Positions 1 through 10,007 of a stretch of DNA of 64,000 nt are shown here, piece by piece. The translations under genes and the position numbers were made by a program. Source of the stretch: Anthoceros angustus (taxonomy: Eukaryota > Streptophyta > Anthocerotopsida > Anthocerotales > Anthocerotaceae); assembly GCA_010909165.1 (NCBI GenBank), contig VJWM01000205.1, positions 62,001 through 126,000 on the forward strand, written 5' to 3'. The first letter of the stretch is position 1, and each line of letters starts with the position of its first letter. A model generated the notes under the pieces. That model saw only the letters and a program-made list of their open reading frames with translations, ran no database searches and was not told the DNA's origin.

Positions 1-775
1 CTTCATTGAGCAGGTCAGGTACTTGAGAGACGAATTGCTTAGTGCTAAATGAGACGATGTCCAGATGACCATGAATTGGAAATTCAATCTATACCGAGTC
101 TTGGGCTTGATTGAGGACGACGGAGGTCGGGAAGACGATGTGTACAAGCAGAATAAGGTGGACAATCGAACCCACATCTTATGCATTGCCAAACAATGGG
201 GGAAGGTTTGGAAGAATGTGGATCGAATATTTTCAAAATGGGAGGCTGGAGAATTGCCGAGCAGAAAAACATGTTCTCGCCGAACAAGTAAGAAGGGCAA
301 AGGCAAACGGAAGGTACAAGAGGAGGCTAAGGTTGTTGACATCGCACGTCAAGGATATGCTAGCAAAGCCGTGGAAATCGCTCCAAGGATTCCATGGAGA
401 GTGCGGCCGGATACTCATGACGAGAAGGTGTTGTATTATCGACCTAAAAGGTATGGATTACGGAAGAAGTTTCATGTTATACAAGTGGCTATGGTAAAAC
501 ACTTGGGCTGCTCATCATTCAAGAGGTTAGGTGGAATATCCTTTGCATTCGACCGAAATGATAGCTCGGTTCGACGGCATTGGGAAGGTGTGCCATACTA
601 CCCATCGTTTAATTCTCTCATATGTCTGTTTCAAACCCTAACCTTCTTGCGCTGGCCGAGGCCACTTCCACATGTGATGTGGGGACCGAGCCTTCACGGG
701 CCGGCCGCCTTCGATCCACTCCATAGAACTCAAGGGAGGCGCCGGCCGGCCTCACCATGCCTTTGAGATCTACGA
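1..775 (+). pseudogene. Degenerate coding stretch upstream of the DNA-methylase relic
   Basis: Reading from base 2, a frame encodes peptide resembling real protein (FIEQVRYLRDELLSAK), then meets a stop (TGA at 50-52) and continues to about base 766. From about 240 to 400 a second frame looks more protein-like (HVLAEQVRRAKANGRYKRR), so at least one frameshift is likely. I do not recognise the protein. Because it lies just upstream of the methylase relic on the same strand, it may be the N-terminal part of the same decayed gene. It begins before the window, and no intact start or end can be given. Confidence 0.35.
143..193 (+). repeat. 51-bp direct repeat, copy 1
   Basis: The block running from TACAAGC through GGTGGACAATCG and CATCTTATGCATTGCCAAA recurs at 1794-1843. 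The copies differ by one substitution and one missing base. Together they bracket the methylase relic. Confidence 0.85.
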
Positions 776-1702
776 GTGCATAATGTCATTGCATTGGTAT
801 GCACTTATACTCTTTTGCCCTGCGAAGAATTGAAGGATATAGACAACTTGCAGAAAATGCCGGAGGACTTCAAAATTTCATTTTCGAGATCAATAATTGG
901 AAGAGTTTGGAAGACGAGCTGCGGGCTGTATACAGATCTTCATGAAGGGCTGCACATTTTTACTGTTCCTGTGACTGAGAAGGAGGTTCATTACCAAGTG
1001 GAGAAGCGAGATATTCTGGAGATGCGGGGCTACCTTCGGGTGAGGAGGTACACACTATTAGTCATGGATGTGCCCAGGCTTTGATATTGGGCCTATGGAC
1101 AAACGGATGGATGCGACTATGTTGAGTACAATTTTCAACAGTTTTCATGAGAAAACCACCGGCGAAGACTTCCGCATGATTGTCATGCATGGAGTGGAGG
1201 AAGCCCACACAGTACGGGAATCGATGCGCAGGTGGTGTAAGAAGGGTGGCCTGGTGTCTTTCGTGTGGGATAAAACCAACATGAGCAATGATAGGGGCGG
1301 ATTTGAAATAGTGGAGTATGTGACTGTCGGATGGGGCTTGAAGGATGGGTGTTCAAAGGATAGAGCTCTGATGATGCCGAATGCCATGCATGGCACTTTC
1401 AACAATGGGAGGTCCGTCATAGGACATGACACTGTGGTAAAGAAGCATGTGTACTTGTCCCATGACAAGTTGGTGGTATGCCCATACCAAAGGCCTCTTG
1501 GGCTGATGATGAAATTAATCAAGACCTTCTCAAAAGAAGGGGACTAGGTGGTGGACGCATGCTCCGGAAGTGGCACAACGGTACTAGCAGCCTTGCTATG
1601 TGGAAAAAACTGCATCGCCATCGAAGCAGACTTACGGTGTGCTGGATACATCCCCCAGCGCATCCACGGATACGAGGTTCTCCCGGATGCTGAACACATG
1701 TC
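776..1702 (+). pseudogene. DNA methyltransferase-like pseudogene (N4/N6 amino-methylase type)
   Basis: An open frame carries a likely catalytic motif IV (LLVMDVPR, a decayed form of the D-P-P-Y/W type) near 1050-1075, but in another frame from the rest. A later frame (1068-1544) continues to CPYQRPLGLMMKLIKTFSKE. It then hits an in-frame TAG at 1545-1547 and resumes with VVDACSGSGTTVLAALLCG, which is the SAM-binding motif I. It ends at TAA after IPQRIHGYEVLPDAEHMS. The order, catalytic motif before SAM motif, is that of the beta-class amino-methylases (PF01555 family) that make N4-methylcytosine or N6-methyladenine. The in-frame stop and at least one frameshift mark it as a pseudogene. Bryophytes are known to carry DNA N4-cytosine methyltransferases (DN4MT of Marchantia), so a plant origin is plausible. 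A transposon-borne or bacterial origin is not excluded. Confidence 0.6.
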
Positions 1703-1793
1703 ATAATGAAGTTGATGTCTGGAATCCTAATACATTGGAACCGGTTACTCATGCGGCTATTCAGGTCTTGGGGCAATAAGCGGAATCTAAAAC

Positions 1794-1843
1794 TACAAGC
1801 GAATAAGGTGGACAATCGGACCCACATCTTATGCATTGCCAAA
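1794..1843 (+). repeat. 51-bp direct repeat, copy 2
   Basis: This is the second copy of the 143-193 block, in the same orientation, 90 bases after the end of the methylase relic. It may mark a tandem duplication or an element edge. No target-site logic is visible beyond the repeat itself. Confidence 0.85.
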
Positions 1844-2269
1844 AGCTATTCTCACCCAAAGCGTTGTCATCGTTGTTCACCTCCGCTTGGACCTGGCGGC
1901 GTGGGAGGTTGCCATATGATATCGGCTTGTAGTCCTTCCTAACAGCGGGTCTTCATCCTCCTGGCACTCAAAGAAACAACTTGGGCCTTTGAACAAACCT
2001 TTTCACTTATACAAACCTCCTTTGCCCAGAACTGCGAAGGGCCTTTGCGATGGGGCTCGAAGGTAAGATGTCTATCGGTGCCATTTGGCAATGTGCACAT
2101 TTAAAAACGTCCGTCTTGCACTATCATGGCTTCATCTAGGCGCCGGCCAGCCGGCGCCTGCACCTGTTGTCTCGCTGTGTTTATGCCTCAATTGTGTTGT
2201 TCATGACTTAGTCAGGGGCCAAGAATGGTCCATTGTAAGGAGACTGTGATTGCTTTGCGTGATTTAGGT
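1844..2269. other. Non-coding gap between methylase relic and LINE relic
   Basis: No protein-like frame is seen. The only clear structure is a GC-rich near-palindrome at 2138-2159: AGGCGCCGGC, then CA, then the exact inverse GCCGGCGCCT. It resembles the longer palindrome at 3373-3402. Confidence 0.5.
2138..2159. repeat. GC-rich inverted repeat (10-bp arms, 2-bp spacer)
   Basis: Arms AGGCGCCGGC and GCCGGCGCCT are exact inverses around CA. The core GGCGCCGG also occurs near 737 and in the perfect palindrome at 3373-3402, so this looks like a small dispersed motif family. Confidence 0.8.
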
Positions 2270-2274
2270 ACCGA

Positions 2275-3003
2275 GTGGGTTCCGTCAAAGGGGTTCTGCA
2301 ACACCGAAAGGGGGTTCGTATATTAACCTCCTTACAGAATTACCATGTTTGCTCCTTCTTTGCGAGTGCGGCTCTGCCCTCGATGATTCTGGGGTATACC
2401 TTGCTCGTTGTCCCCACGGGGGTCATCGCATTGCCATTCATGACGCCATCCGCGATGTCATGTTCGCCATTGCTCGCGAAATCGGCTACATGGCCTGGAG
2501 GGAGTGGGCGTATACTCTCCGTACATGTCGTTCAAACAGGGCTGACCTGTACCTTGGTTTCGGTGGCAGATGTGGTGGTTACCGATCCTACACGTGACAC
2601 CATCTCCGCTCAGGTCATCACTAACCGTCCAGGTTGGGCTGCTCCTAGAGCAACGGCTCTCAAGGTCCGCAAATATAGCAAGATGCAAGCGGGCCACCTC
2701 TTTATCCCGCTTGCACTAAAAACGTACGGGGCAATGGCTGAGGACTTTGACAAATTTCTCAAGTCCTGTGCCAAAGCTTACCATGCGCGCAGACACGGTG
2801 CGGGGCTGTCTCTCTTGTACTTCACAGCATACTTCCGACAACGAGTTTCAATTGCCCTTCAACGGGCGCTCTCAACGGTGGTCCTCCGCAAGGCGGCGAC
2901 AGTAGGTGACGCATCTTCCGCTACCTCCGTGGTTTGCAGGCCGTTTATTCTTCCTAATACGATAATATTCATTCCGGCGGAATATACATCAACCGGCTTT
3001 TGA
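2275..3003 (+). pseudogene. 3' fragment of a LINE-type (non-LTR) retrotransposon ORF
   Basis: Two overlapping frames together give the C-terminal end of a non-LTR reverse-transcriptase polyprotein. Around 2349-2560 one frame encodes a Cys/His cluster (CECGSALDDSGVYLARCPHG, then GHRIAIHD) of the kind found after the RT domain. From about 2560 the other frame reads DVVVTDPTRDTISAQVI, then KYSKMQAGHLFIPLALKTYG and FRQRVSIALQRALS. Both patterns are familiar from the tails of plant and protist LINE ORFs. The frame change and the lack of any upstream RT or endonuclease show a truncated, dead 3' copy, as expected after incomplete target-primed reverse transcription. No poly-A tail is evident. Confidence 0.6.
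2955..2974. repeat. Left arm of an inverted repeat (partner at 3836-3855)
   Basis: The inverse of this stretch (GAATGAATATTATCGTATT) matches 3836-3854 and 3865-3883 with one difference. The arms bracket about 0.9 kb. Confidence 0.65.
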
Positions 3004-3372
3004 TGTGAATATACGCGAAACTGAATTTTTGATGGGCATTGAAATGCCATATTTGAGCATACCCTGCAGAAGAAGGCACACAATTAGGGTGTCGTATAGA
3101 AGTTTATATCTTTTAGCGGCCCACAGTGGTAGACGAAGGGTTCCTCCTATAGGACAACCATTGTTTTCGATGGAAATGATGCCCGTGTTGTTAGTGCATG
3201 CGATTCGTTAAACAACAATAAATGAACATGGACGACTATCTCTGCAGCAGCATCGAAGGGAATGCATATGGCTATTTCTATATTCGTACTATACATCCAT
3301 TCCAAACATGGTCGACGTCATTATGCACAACAGCCGAGGATATGAAGACCCTAAACATACCGTAAGTGACAC

Positions 3373-3402
3373 ACTTGGGCGCCGGCATGCCGGCGCCCAA
3401 GT
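3373..3402. repeat. Perfect 30-bp palindrome
   Basis: ACTTGGGCGCCGGCA followed by its exact inverse TGCCGGCGCCCAAGT, with no spacer. It can form a cruciform or fold as a hairpin. Confidence 0.95.
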
Positions 3403-3422
3403 CATGCCCTATGGCTACGTGC

Positions 3423-3450
3423 CTTGGGCACTGGCATGCCAACGCCCAAG
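3423..3450. repeat. Imperfect copy of the 30-bp palindrome
   Basis: CTTGGGCACTGGCA is followed by TGCCAACGCCCAAG, inverse except at two positions per arm. It starts 50 bases after the start of the perfect palindrome and shares its outer CTTGGGC...GCCCAAG arms. Confidence 0.85.
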
Positions 3451-3544
3451 ATTCATGGTCTTTGGCAATGACTGTTGGACGTCGGACAGACACCCTCCTT
3501 CTGCTAAGAAAACACACGTGAGCTTTGTGTTTCCTTTGTGTCCC

Positions 3545-3570
3545 ACACACAAAACGCGTGTTTTGTGTGT
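3545..3570. repeat. Hairpin with 11-bp stem
   Basis: ACACACAAAAC and GTTTTGTGTGT are exact inverses around a GCGT loop. Confidence 0.85.
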
Positions 3571-3820
3571 TGGACACCATCTTTGTGAGCGACCAAGGCT
3601 GCGTTGTCATCGGAAGTGTCAAAAGTGGTGTGTTCTTTCTCATTCTCTTGCACAAGCAAGCGACACATGGCCTAATGTATGTAAGTCATAATGTGCATGG
3701 GTGCATGACAAGTGGTTGTAAGCTAAGCGCAGGAGCAGGTGCTTTTGAAGTGCCGTGTTTAATGTGAATTAGTGACTGGACAAAAACTACCAAGCGGCGA
3801 CAACTTTCTCAGAACCGGCG

Positions 3821-3880
3821 TTGTTTATTCCACCAGAATGAATATTATCGTGTTTATTCCACCAGAATGAATATTATCGT
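3821..3880 (+). repeat. 29-bp tandem duplication
   Basis: The unit TGTTTATTCCACCAGAATGA plus ATATTATCG occurs twice in direct succession. The part GAATGAATATTATCGTGTT is the inverted match to 2955-2974. Confidence 0.9.
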
Positions 3881-4094
3881 GTTTCCTTCATATGACATTG
3901 TGGGTGCACTAGGTGACTTCAAGTAGGGAGCTCAATTGCTCCTCTCCACCTCAACCCCCTGGTCCCCTTTGGTTGTCCCCTCTTGGATGGGCTTTTCCCA
4001 TTGTTTTTTCACCTCAATAAAAAATTTTCTCTTCGAAGAGTGTCCCCTTTTGTAAGAATGTCAATGTGCGTAGCCACCTCTTGTAAGAACCCTA

Positions 4095-4350
4095 CGGTGT
4101 TCTTTATGAGTAAAACCCTTATGTGGGGCTTCAACGTACACTGTGAAAGGACTTTGACGTATAATATGAAACCCTTCTATGGAGCTTTGACGTACACTGT
4201 GAAAGGACTTTGACGTATACTATGAAACTCTTTTGTGGGGTTTCGATGTAGACTCTGTGAGGCTTTGATGTACATTTTGTGAGGCTTGCATGTACACTCT
4301 TTGAAGCTTAGATGTACATTGTGAAACCCTTATGTGGGGCTTTGATGTAC
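4095..4350 (+). repeat. Degenerate minisatellite
   Basis: Motifs of the form TGTGGGGCTTTGATGTACAC and TGAAAGGACTTTGACGTATA alternate about every 30-65 bases through this stretch, with substitutions and shortened units. No coding sense is seen. Confidence 0.75.
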
Positions 4351-6346
4351 ACTTTGATATATCTTTAAAATCTTTAAAATTGTGATTAATATTATCATTA
4401 TTTATTAAATATTTATTCTAAATCACCTATAACACCTAAGGTATCATGACCGAAGGAATAGAAAGGCCTAAATACTCTTGGGGCCATTGAAGATAGCTAA
4501 AGTGAAGTGTAGCACCTAAGGTAGTATGGTTACGAAGCAGAAAGAGCCTACATTTATGAAGGCATCAATATCATAAGCATACCTAATAAAAGAAGTAAAA
4601 GTTTATGGAGCCTTGTTTATTGATTAAGTAGACTTTTTCTTCTTCTACACTATCTTCAAAAAGAGAAACAAAGATGCTACAAGGAGTTTGACTTTCTACT
4701 TTTCCCTTCATTCCTTGCTCTCTGTTTGTCTCTCTCTCTCTTAATATAATCTACATCTTTGTTTGCTTCCACTTGGAGACTTGGAAGACCAATGATACAT
4801 GGGAGTTGAACTGGATGATGATAACTTCTACTCTTTTGCTGCAAGTTCAACCTCCTCACTTGCAAGCGCATAAGTTATATTGTTCAACCCTGGATAGAGT
4901 TCTTACGCTTGAAGCAACAAGCCTTTTGCTTCTTCAGGATCGTTTTTTTGTCCATTTTGTTTGAGCAAGTTTAACCAATCTATGAAATTTATTTTCCATG
5001 TTGTCCATAATCCCAACCCAATCAAATAAATCCAAGTAAAAATAAATGCATCCTCCCAACCCAATTAATCAAACCCACAGCAAATACTGGTCAAAGAGCA
5101 AGGAGGGAGGGAAGAGCAAGGATGAGTGCATGTGTGGATGAACAAATTTTAGAGTATGGGAGCCTTTTAAATGCTAGACAAAAATTCTCTTATAAGTACT
5201 TGCACTTACTTTATTATATTTAACTGGGTTTCTTTAATCATATATGTGCATAGTAGGACATGACAAGCTTTCTAAAACGTCTTGTTCTTATTACTATTTA
5301 TAGGTTATAAATCAAAATTAAAATTAAAATTAAAGCTATATTTTATTATCATATGAATTTTACCACTTGCTAAACATAGAAGATCTTCTTTCGCTCTAGA
5401 GGCAAGTTGTTGATGAGCTTAGCCTTGGCGGCTACCCTAGATTCACATCCAACTTCCAAGGAAATTCCTCTCTCACGCCTGTGAAGAAGGAAAAGAGACA
5501 GCCATACACTGAAATATTAGGCTTAAACCCGAAACCCCGTACAACAAATAAAAAGGCCCTAAACCCTGTAGAACAGATTAAATTGTTTCATATGGGTTCA
5601 CGAGTCTCCGTGGTAGCGGCAGACGAAATTGTTTCATATGAGTTCACGAGTCTCCGTGGTAGCGGTATCTCACCAAATCATTTTTATGGAATGCGCAGAT
5701 GCACATAGTCTTGTCTGACAATCGGGATGTCCTTTTGACCGGGGGAAGTGGAACCTCACAATGGTATCTTCCTCTCAACACATACTAGTTCCAAACTCCA
5801 AGTAGCCCACCGTCGGAGCACAACTGAATGACTTGTTCGCCCCAATGGCTGACAGCTGCCAACTATTGGTGCTTCCACGTCATACTGGAATGTACACTGA
5901 GGGCGTCCGACAGACAAGGTGGGCTTGAAAAGTCGAAAGCACTTCATTCGGCCCATCCTGCAGCACCTACACATGATGCAGCCTTTCTGCAACCTCTTCC
6001 GTCTGAAAATTTGGAAGCCGTGCCGGATGCTCACAGAAAAATGTTTCATTTATCTCAACCTGTGCTGTACAGGATATCACTGGATGTCCAAAGCAGGACT
6101 CTTAAGTCCTAAGGTTTCATCCCTGTTCATCAATTTTGGGAAAGTTTCATCCCTATTAAAAGGGATTTTCTCGCAACTCAGGAACGCTAGCGGTGCTCAT
6201 CAACTTCAAGCACCCCCAGCGAGCTCAGATGACCCACAGATCGAAGAGCCCCTCTCCACATGACATAGCAGCATTTCGTTAGAGACCACTTTCTACAAGC
6301 TCTTTCAGGTTGGCTGGAGACGAGAATGACTCTGTCAGCAGAAACG
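4351..6346. other. AT-rich intergenic region
   Basis: No protein-like frame is seen. CACCTAAGGTA occurs twice (near 4433 and 4512), and a 46-bp tandem duplication lies at 5581-5665. The last few hundred bases probably include the 3' flank and transcription end of the minus-strand malonyl-CoA synthetase gene; no polyadenylation signal is assigned. Confidence 0.5.
5581..5665 (+). repeat. 46-bp tandem duplication
   Basis: AATTGTTTCATATG, then G or A, then GTTCACGAGTCTCCGTGG and TAGCGG occur at 5581-5619 and 5627-5665 with a single mismatch. Confidence 0.9.
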
Positions 6347-8067
6347 CTACGAAGTAGGAACCTGCTGCTGCAGCAGCAGCAGCAGCCGGCTAAGCTCCTT
6401 CTTGTTCACCTTCCCCATGGCGTTCCTCGGCAGCTGCTCCCACTGCCTCAACTGATTCGGAATCTTGTAAGGCGCCATCTTCGCAGCGGCCCACTGCGCC
6501 AATTCCTGCAGAGTAATCGGCACGTCCGCCACCAACACCACGCAAATACTCTCCCCGTAATCCTTGTCCGGCAGCCCCACCACAGCACACTCCCGAACAC
6601 TAGGATGCTCCAGCAGCACCGCCTCGATCTCCAGCGCCGAAAGCTTATACCCCCCAGACTTGATAATATCCACACTAGTCCTACCCAGAATCTTCACATA
6701 CCCATCCTCCTCCACCGACACACTATCCCCGGTCCGAAAAAACCCATCCTGCGTGAACGACTCCGCGGTCACCTTCGGCTGCCGCCAGTAGCTCTGAAAC
6801 ATGGACGGGCTCTTCACGCAAAGCTCATCGCCCTCCTCCAAAACCCTCGTCTCCACCCCCGGCAGCGCCGTCCCCACGTACCCCGCGCGCCGCTCCCCGC
6901 GCACGGGGTTGCTCAGCGCCATCCCGAACTCCGTCATCCCGTACCGCTCCAGCAGCGTGTGCCCCGTGAGCTGCCGCCACCGCTCCATCACCGGCTGCGG
7001 GAGCGCGGAAGAGCCGCACATCATGAGCCGCAGCCGGCTCGCCCCGTGCGCGCTCGCGGTCCTCGTCTCCTCGTCCATGGCGTCGTACCCCTGCAGCAGC
7101 CGCACGTAGATCGTCGGCACGCCCGTAAACATCGTCACCGCCCCGGCAGCCGGGGCCAGCCCTGGCCCCGGATACGACTCCCGCCACCGCCGCCACACCC
7201 CGCTGGTGCTGAACTTGGGAAGCATCTCCACCGCCGCGCCCACGTAGAGCGGGGCCAGCAGCGCGTTGATCAATCCATGCACATGGTGCAAGGGCAGGCA
7301 GTGCAGCATCCTGTCCTGCGCCGAGTACTCCCACTGCTGCGCCAGAACCCTGGCCTGCCACGCCAGGCCCGCGTGCGTGTGCACCACCCCTTGGGCCGTC
7401 CTGTCGTCCCGCTCGTGTAGATGATGAGAGCCGCCTTCTCCCCGACCTGCGGCAACCCTGCTCCAGCCCTGGGTCCCGTCCCGCCCCCCCCGTCCTGCGC
7501 CAGGTCCCACAGCAGGAGCTTGGCGGAGCACTTCTCCGCCACCGGGCGGAGCAAGGGCTCGAACTCCCGGGGAGCCAGCACCACGGTGATGTCCGCATCC
7601 GAGAGCACGTGCACCAGCTCCGCCTCCGGGTAGCTGAGGGCGAGGGGCACGGCCACCGCGCCCGCCATCCAGGCGGCCCAAAGCCCGGCCACGAACTCGA
7701 AGCCGGGCTTGGCCATGACCCCGACGCGGGCGCCGCCCTCGGCCCCGGCAGCGGCCAGGTCCGCGGCCAGGGCGGAGGCGGATCGGAGGAGCTGGCCGTA
7801 GGTGTGGGAGCCCTGGGTGGTGACCAGGGCCACGGAGCTGTGCGCCTTGGGCTCCGCCAGGTCCAGGCTCACCTTGAGCACGTCCGGAGTGCCGGCCGCC
7901 GCCATGGCCGTGGCCGCACGGTGCACCATCTTGCGGAGGCGGAGGGAGCTCAGGCCGGGGCCACGGAGGAAGATGCTGCTCCTGCAATGGCTCCTGCTGC
8001 TGATGCTGGTCTTGGAGAAGGAGAGGGCGCAGGGATCCGCACGCAAAGAAGCGTGCGCTGTCGCCAT
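6347..8067 (-). CDS. AAE13: Malonyl-CoA synthetase (AAE13/ACSF3-type acyl-activating enzyme), one-base frameshift
   Basis: This is an ANL-superfamily ligase that activates malonate to malonyl-CoA with ATP; in plants it acts in mitochondria and cytosol, clearing malonate and feeding mitochondrial fatty-acid synthesis. The motifs appear in order: P-loop YTSGTTGRPKG (about residue 215), ERYGMTEFG (about 375), FFRTGD, ILGRTSVDIIKSGGYKLSAL, and the C-terminal catalytic-lysine motif PRNAMGKVNKKEL. About 573 residues, near the family size. The frame breaks right after the P-loop at a four-C run (7387-7390 on plus) where five are needed, which looks like a sequencing error or a recent lesion since everything else is intact. 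I chose the ATG at 8067: its first 46 residues are Ser/Arg-rich and resemble a mitochondrial presequence. An in-frame ATG at 7929 could start a cytosolic form, a dual use known for Arabidopsis AAE13. No introns are seen; the coding sequence is very GC-rich. Confidence 0.85.
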
Positions 8068-8640
8068 TGTAGCCGCATAATTAGGGATGCCACAGAAGAG
8101 AGCCGAGGCGAGGAGACCGCACGCGTGCCTGCTCACCGACCCCTCTCCCCAGGCTGCAATCATCGATGGCTTCCGCCACCTTCCCAGGAGAGAGAGAGTG
8201 AGCCGCACGCCCTTGCCCCCGCTCCCGCCCCGGCGTCTGGACTCTGGAAGCCGCTCCTGCATAAACACATTATTGTAATGAACAGTAAGGTAGTGTAATT
8301 CGTCCGTACGTAATTCTAGGTCCGCTCTGCCCGGTTTCTGTCCGACGAGTCGTGCATCGTGAGAGCTTTGTGGAGGGAGTGATGCCGGCGCGGAGAGTAG
8401 CTGCGCGAGGAGGCGTGAACTCCGAGCTGCTGCATCTGAGTGCAAGTCCGATCCTTGATCTTTGGACTTGGACTCGGGTGCTGCAGCTCAGGGTTTGTGA
8501 AGTGGTGGTGTCTTTTGATGCAGGCGTGGATAGCGCTTTCTTGGCATGCCTGCGAGGTGGCGCTGCCGTTGCCGTTGCCGGGACGATGAGTGACGTGGAG
8601 GTCGAGTGAGGCCCTTCCGCAACTCGGATGTGATGTGGAG
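8068..8640. other. Upstream region of the malonyl-CoA synthetase gene
   Basis: GC-rich DNA immediately 5' of the minus-strand start. It probably holds the 5' UTR and promoter. The frame stays open upstream of the chosen ATG but shows no conserved protein sequence. No TATA box is assigned. Confidence 0.4.
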
Positions 8641-9595
8641 GATTTGCTAGGGTTTTCTCCGATTGTTGACTATGTAGAACAAATTTCCTTCGTGGCTGCT
8701 ATGCCTTTCTTGGGATCTTTGCTCTGGGAGCTCTTGGATTGAAGCCCGCTTTGCCTGCCTGCCTGGTTCTCTAGGTCAGACAGGTTCTCAGCTGCCGGTG
8801 CGCGCGTACCGCCCGCCACTTCCTAGGCTTTCTTGTGCCTTTCAATTGCGCGGCCAGGGTTTTCTACCAGGGCGGGAAGATTGGCCTGTAACCTGTTGCC
8901 CGTCTGCTTGTTGGCACGGACCTACCATACCGTACGTAATACCCAGCATGTTTGCGCTCCCATGCATGTAATTTTTCTTCATCAATTCGCCTTTCCCTCA
9001 TGGGAAACCCCTCTTCGCGAATGTCAGACTTAGTAGCCGTTAGAAATAAGCAGTAGTTATTGCATAGGGCAACCTTTAGAGAAATCTGAGGAGTAATAAT
9101 TGGGTGTCTCGATGGAGAACTCATTTGCTTAGAAATCGTTTGGCGTAGGAACTACTGTACCTTGTACCTCGTAAGGAAACGAATGGAGAAATCTCGGATT
9201 GGTAACTACCTATGATGAGGGGGAACCTTAACTAGCTGCCCACAAATTAGTAACTACGAGGGGATCGTTGAAAGAAAAAGAGATTAGTAACCACCTTTGA
9301 TCCGGGAGGAACCCTTCAAAGGAATATCTAGGTTATTAGCTATCCAGAAATTAGTAATTACTTCATTGGGAACCCTTAAAAAGAAATCTTAGCCTAAGGG
9401 AGAACGACCCTTTGAGGCCCAAAGAGGGCGAGTTTGTAGTGCTCGTACAAATTCTTATGGAGTGTTGTGTATGACATATGGTTGGAGGAAGGTCTTATCA
9501 GAGGTTTTCCTTTTAGTCTAAGGCCATAGCCTAAAGGGTGTTGAAGACTACACGTAACAAAGGTTAGCCTAGATTCAATGGCATGTTCCTTCGAT

Positions 9596-9752
9596 GAAGT
9601 TGTCTTACATGAGATTGCTCTATGTGACTTTTTCCCTGAAGTTGTCTTAAATGGGAGTGCTGTATGAGATTGTATCCTTGAAGTTGTTTTACATGAGATT
9701 GTTTCCCTAAAGTTGTCTTGTTTGATATTGCTCTATGCAATTGTTTCGTAAA
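9596..9752 (+). repeat. Degenerate tandem repeat, about 4 copies
   Basis: GAAGTTGTCTTACATGAGAT with variants recurs about every 35-55 bases, each copy usually followed by a TTTCCCT or CTCTATG segment. Confidence 0.75.
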
Positions 9753-10007
9753 ATTCTTGCTTCTTTAGAATGACATCATTCTAGGCTGTGTGCTATTTGC
9801 AAGGCATGTATCATGTTGTGTCAGTTGTGTTGTAAGCGGTGTTATTCTGGAGGTATTGTCCAATACTTGTAGCTGATTTTAGAACAAAGTTTTTTTCATT
9901 CAAATTTTTGTTATGTGTCAGGATATGAATAACAACAAGATATGGATACTTCTCAACGACAAATCAATTTATTTATGTTGGCTATGGGCCACAAGTTTAA
10001 TCCGTCA

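Larger units (their letters stand above)
3004..3820. other. Non-coding block with several hairpin-forming palindromes
   Basis: No convincing gene is present. Three strong inverted repeats lie within 200 bases (3373-3402, 3423-3450, 3545-3570), and the block is bracketed by the inverted repeat at 2955/3836. It could be a non-autonomous DNA element or a foldback element; no terminal sequence or target duplication is established. Confidence 0.45.

Noticed and set aside
2960-2972. Geminivirus-like replication-origin nonamer
   Set aside because: GATAATATTCATT resembles but does not match the conserved nonamer, there is no suitable stem-loop and no Rep-like sequence nearby.
5520-5575. Telomere-like CCCTAAACCC strings (also near 13218)
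   Set aside because: Only one or two units occur at each place. They are ordinary interspersed matches, not an interstitial telomere.
6326-7420. 364-codon plus-strand frame over the malonyl-CoA synthetase gene
   Set aside because: Complement of a GC-rich gene. The peptide is Arg/His/Pro/Leu-rich with no domain.
8352-8609. 85-codon plus-strand frame divergent to the malonyl-CoA synthetase gene
   Set aside because: No conserved sequence. It is a GC-rich promoter or 5' flank.
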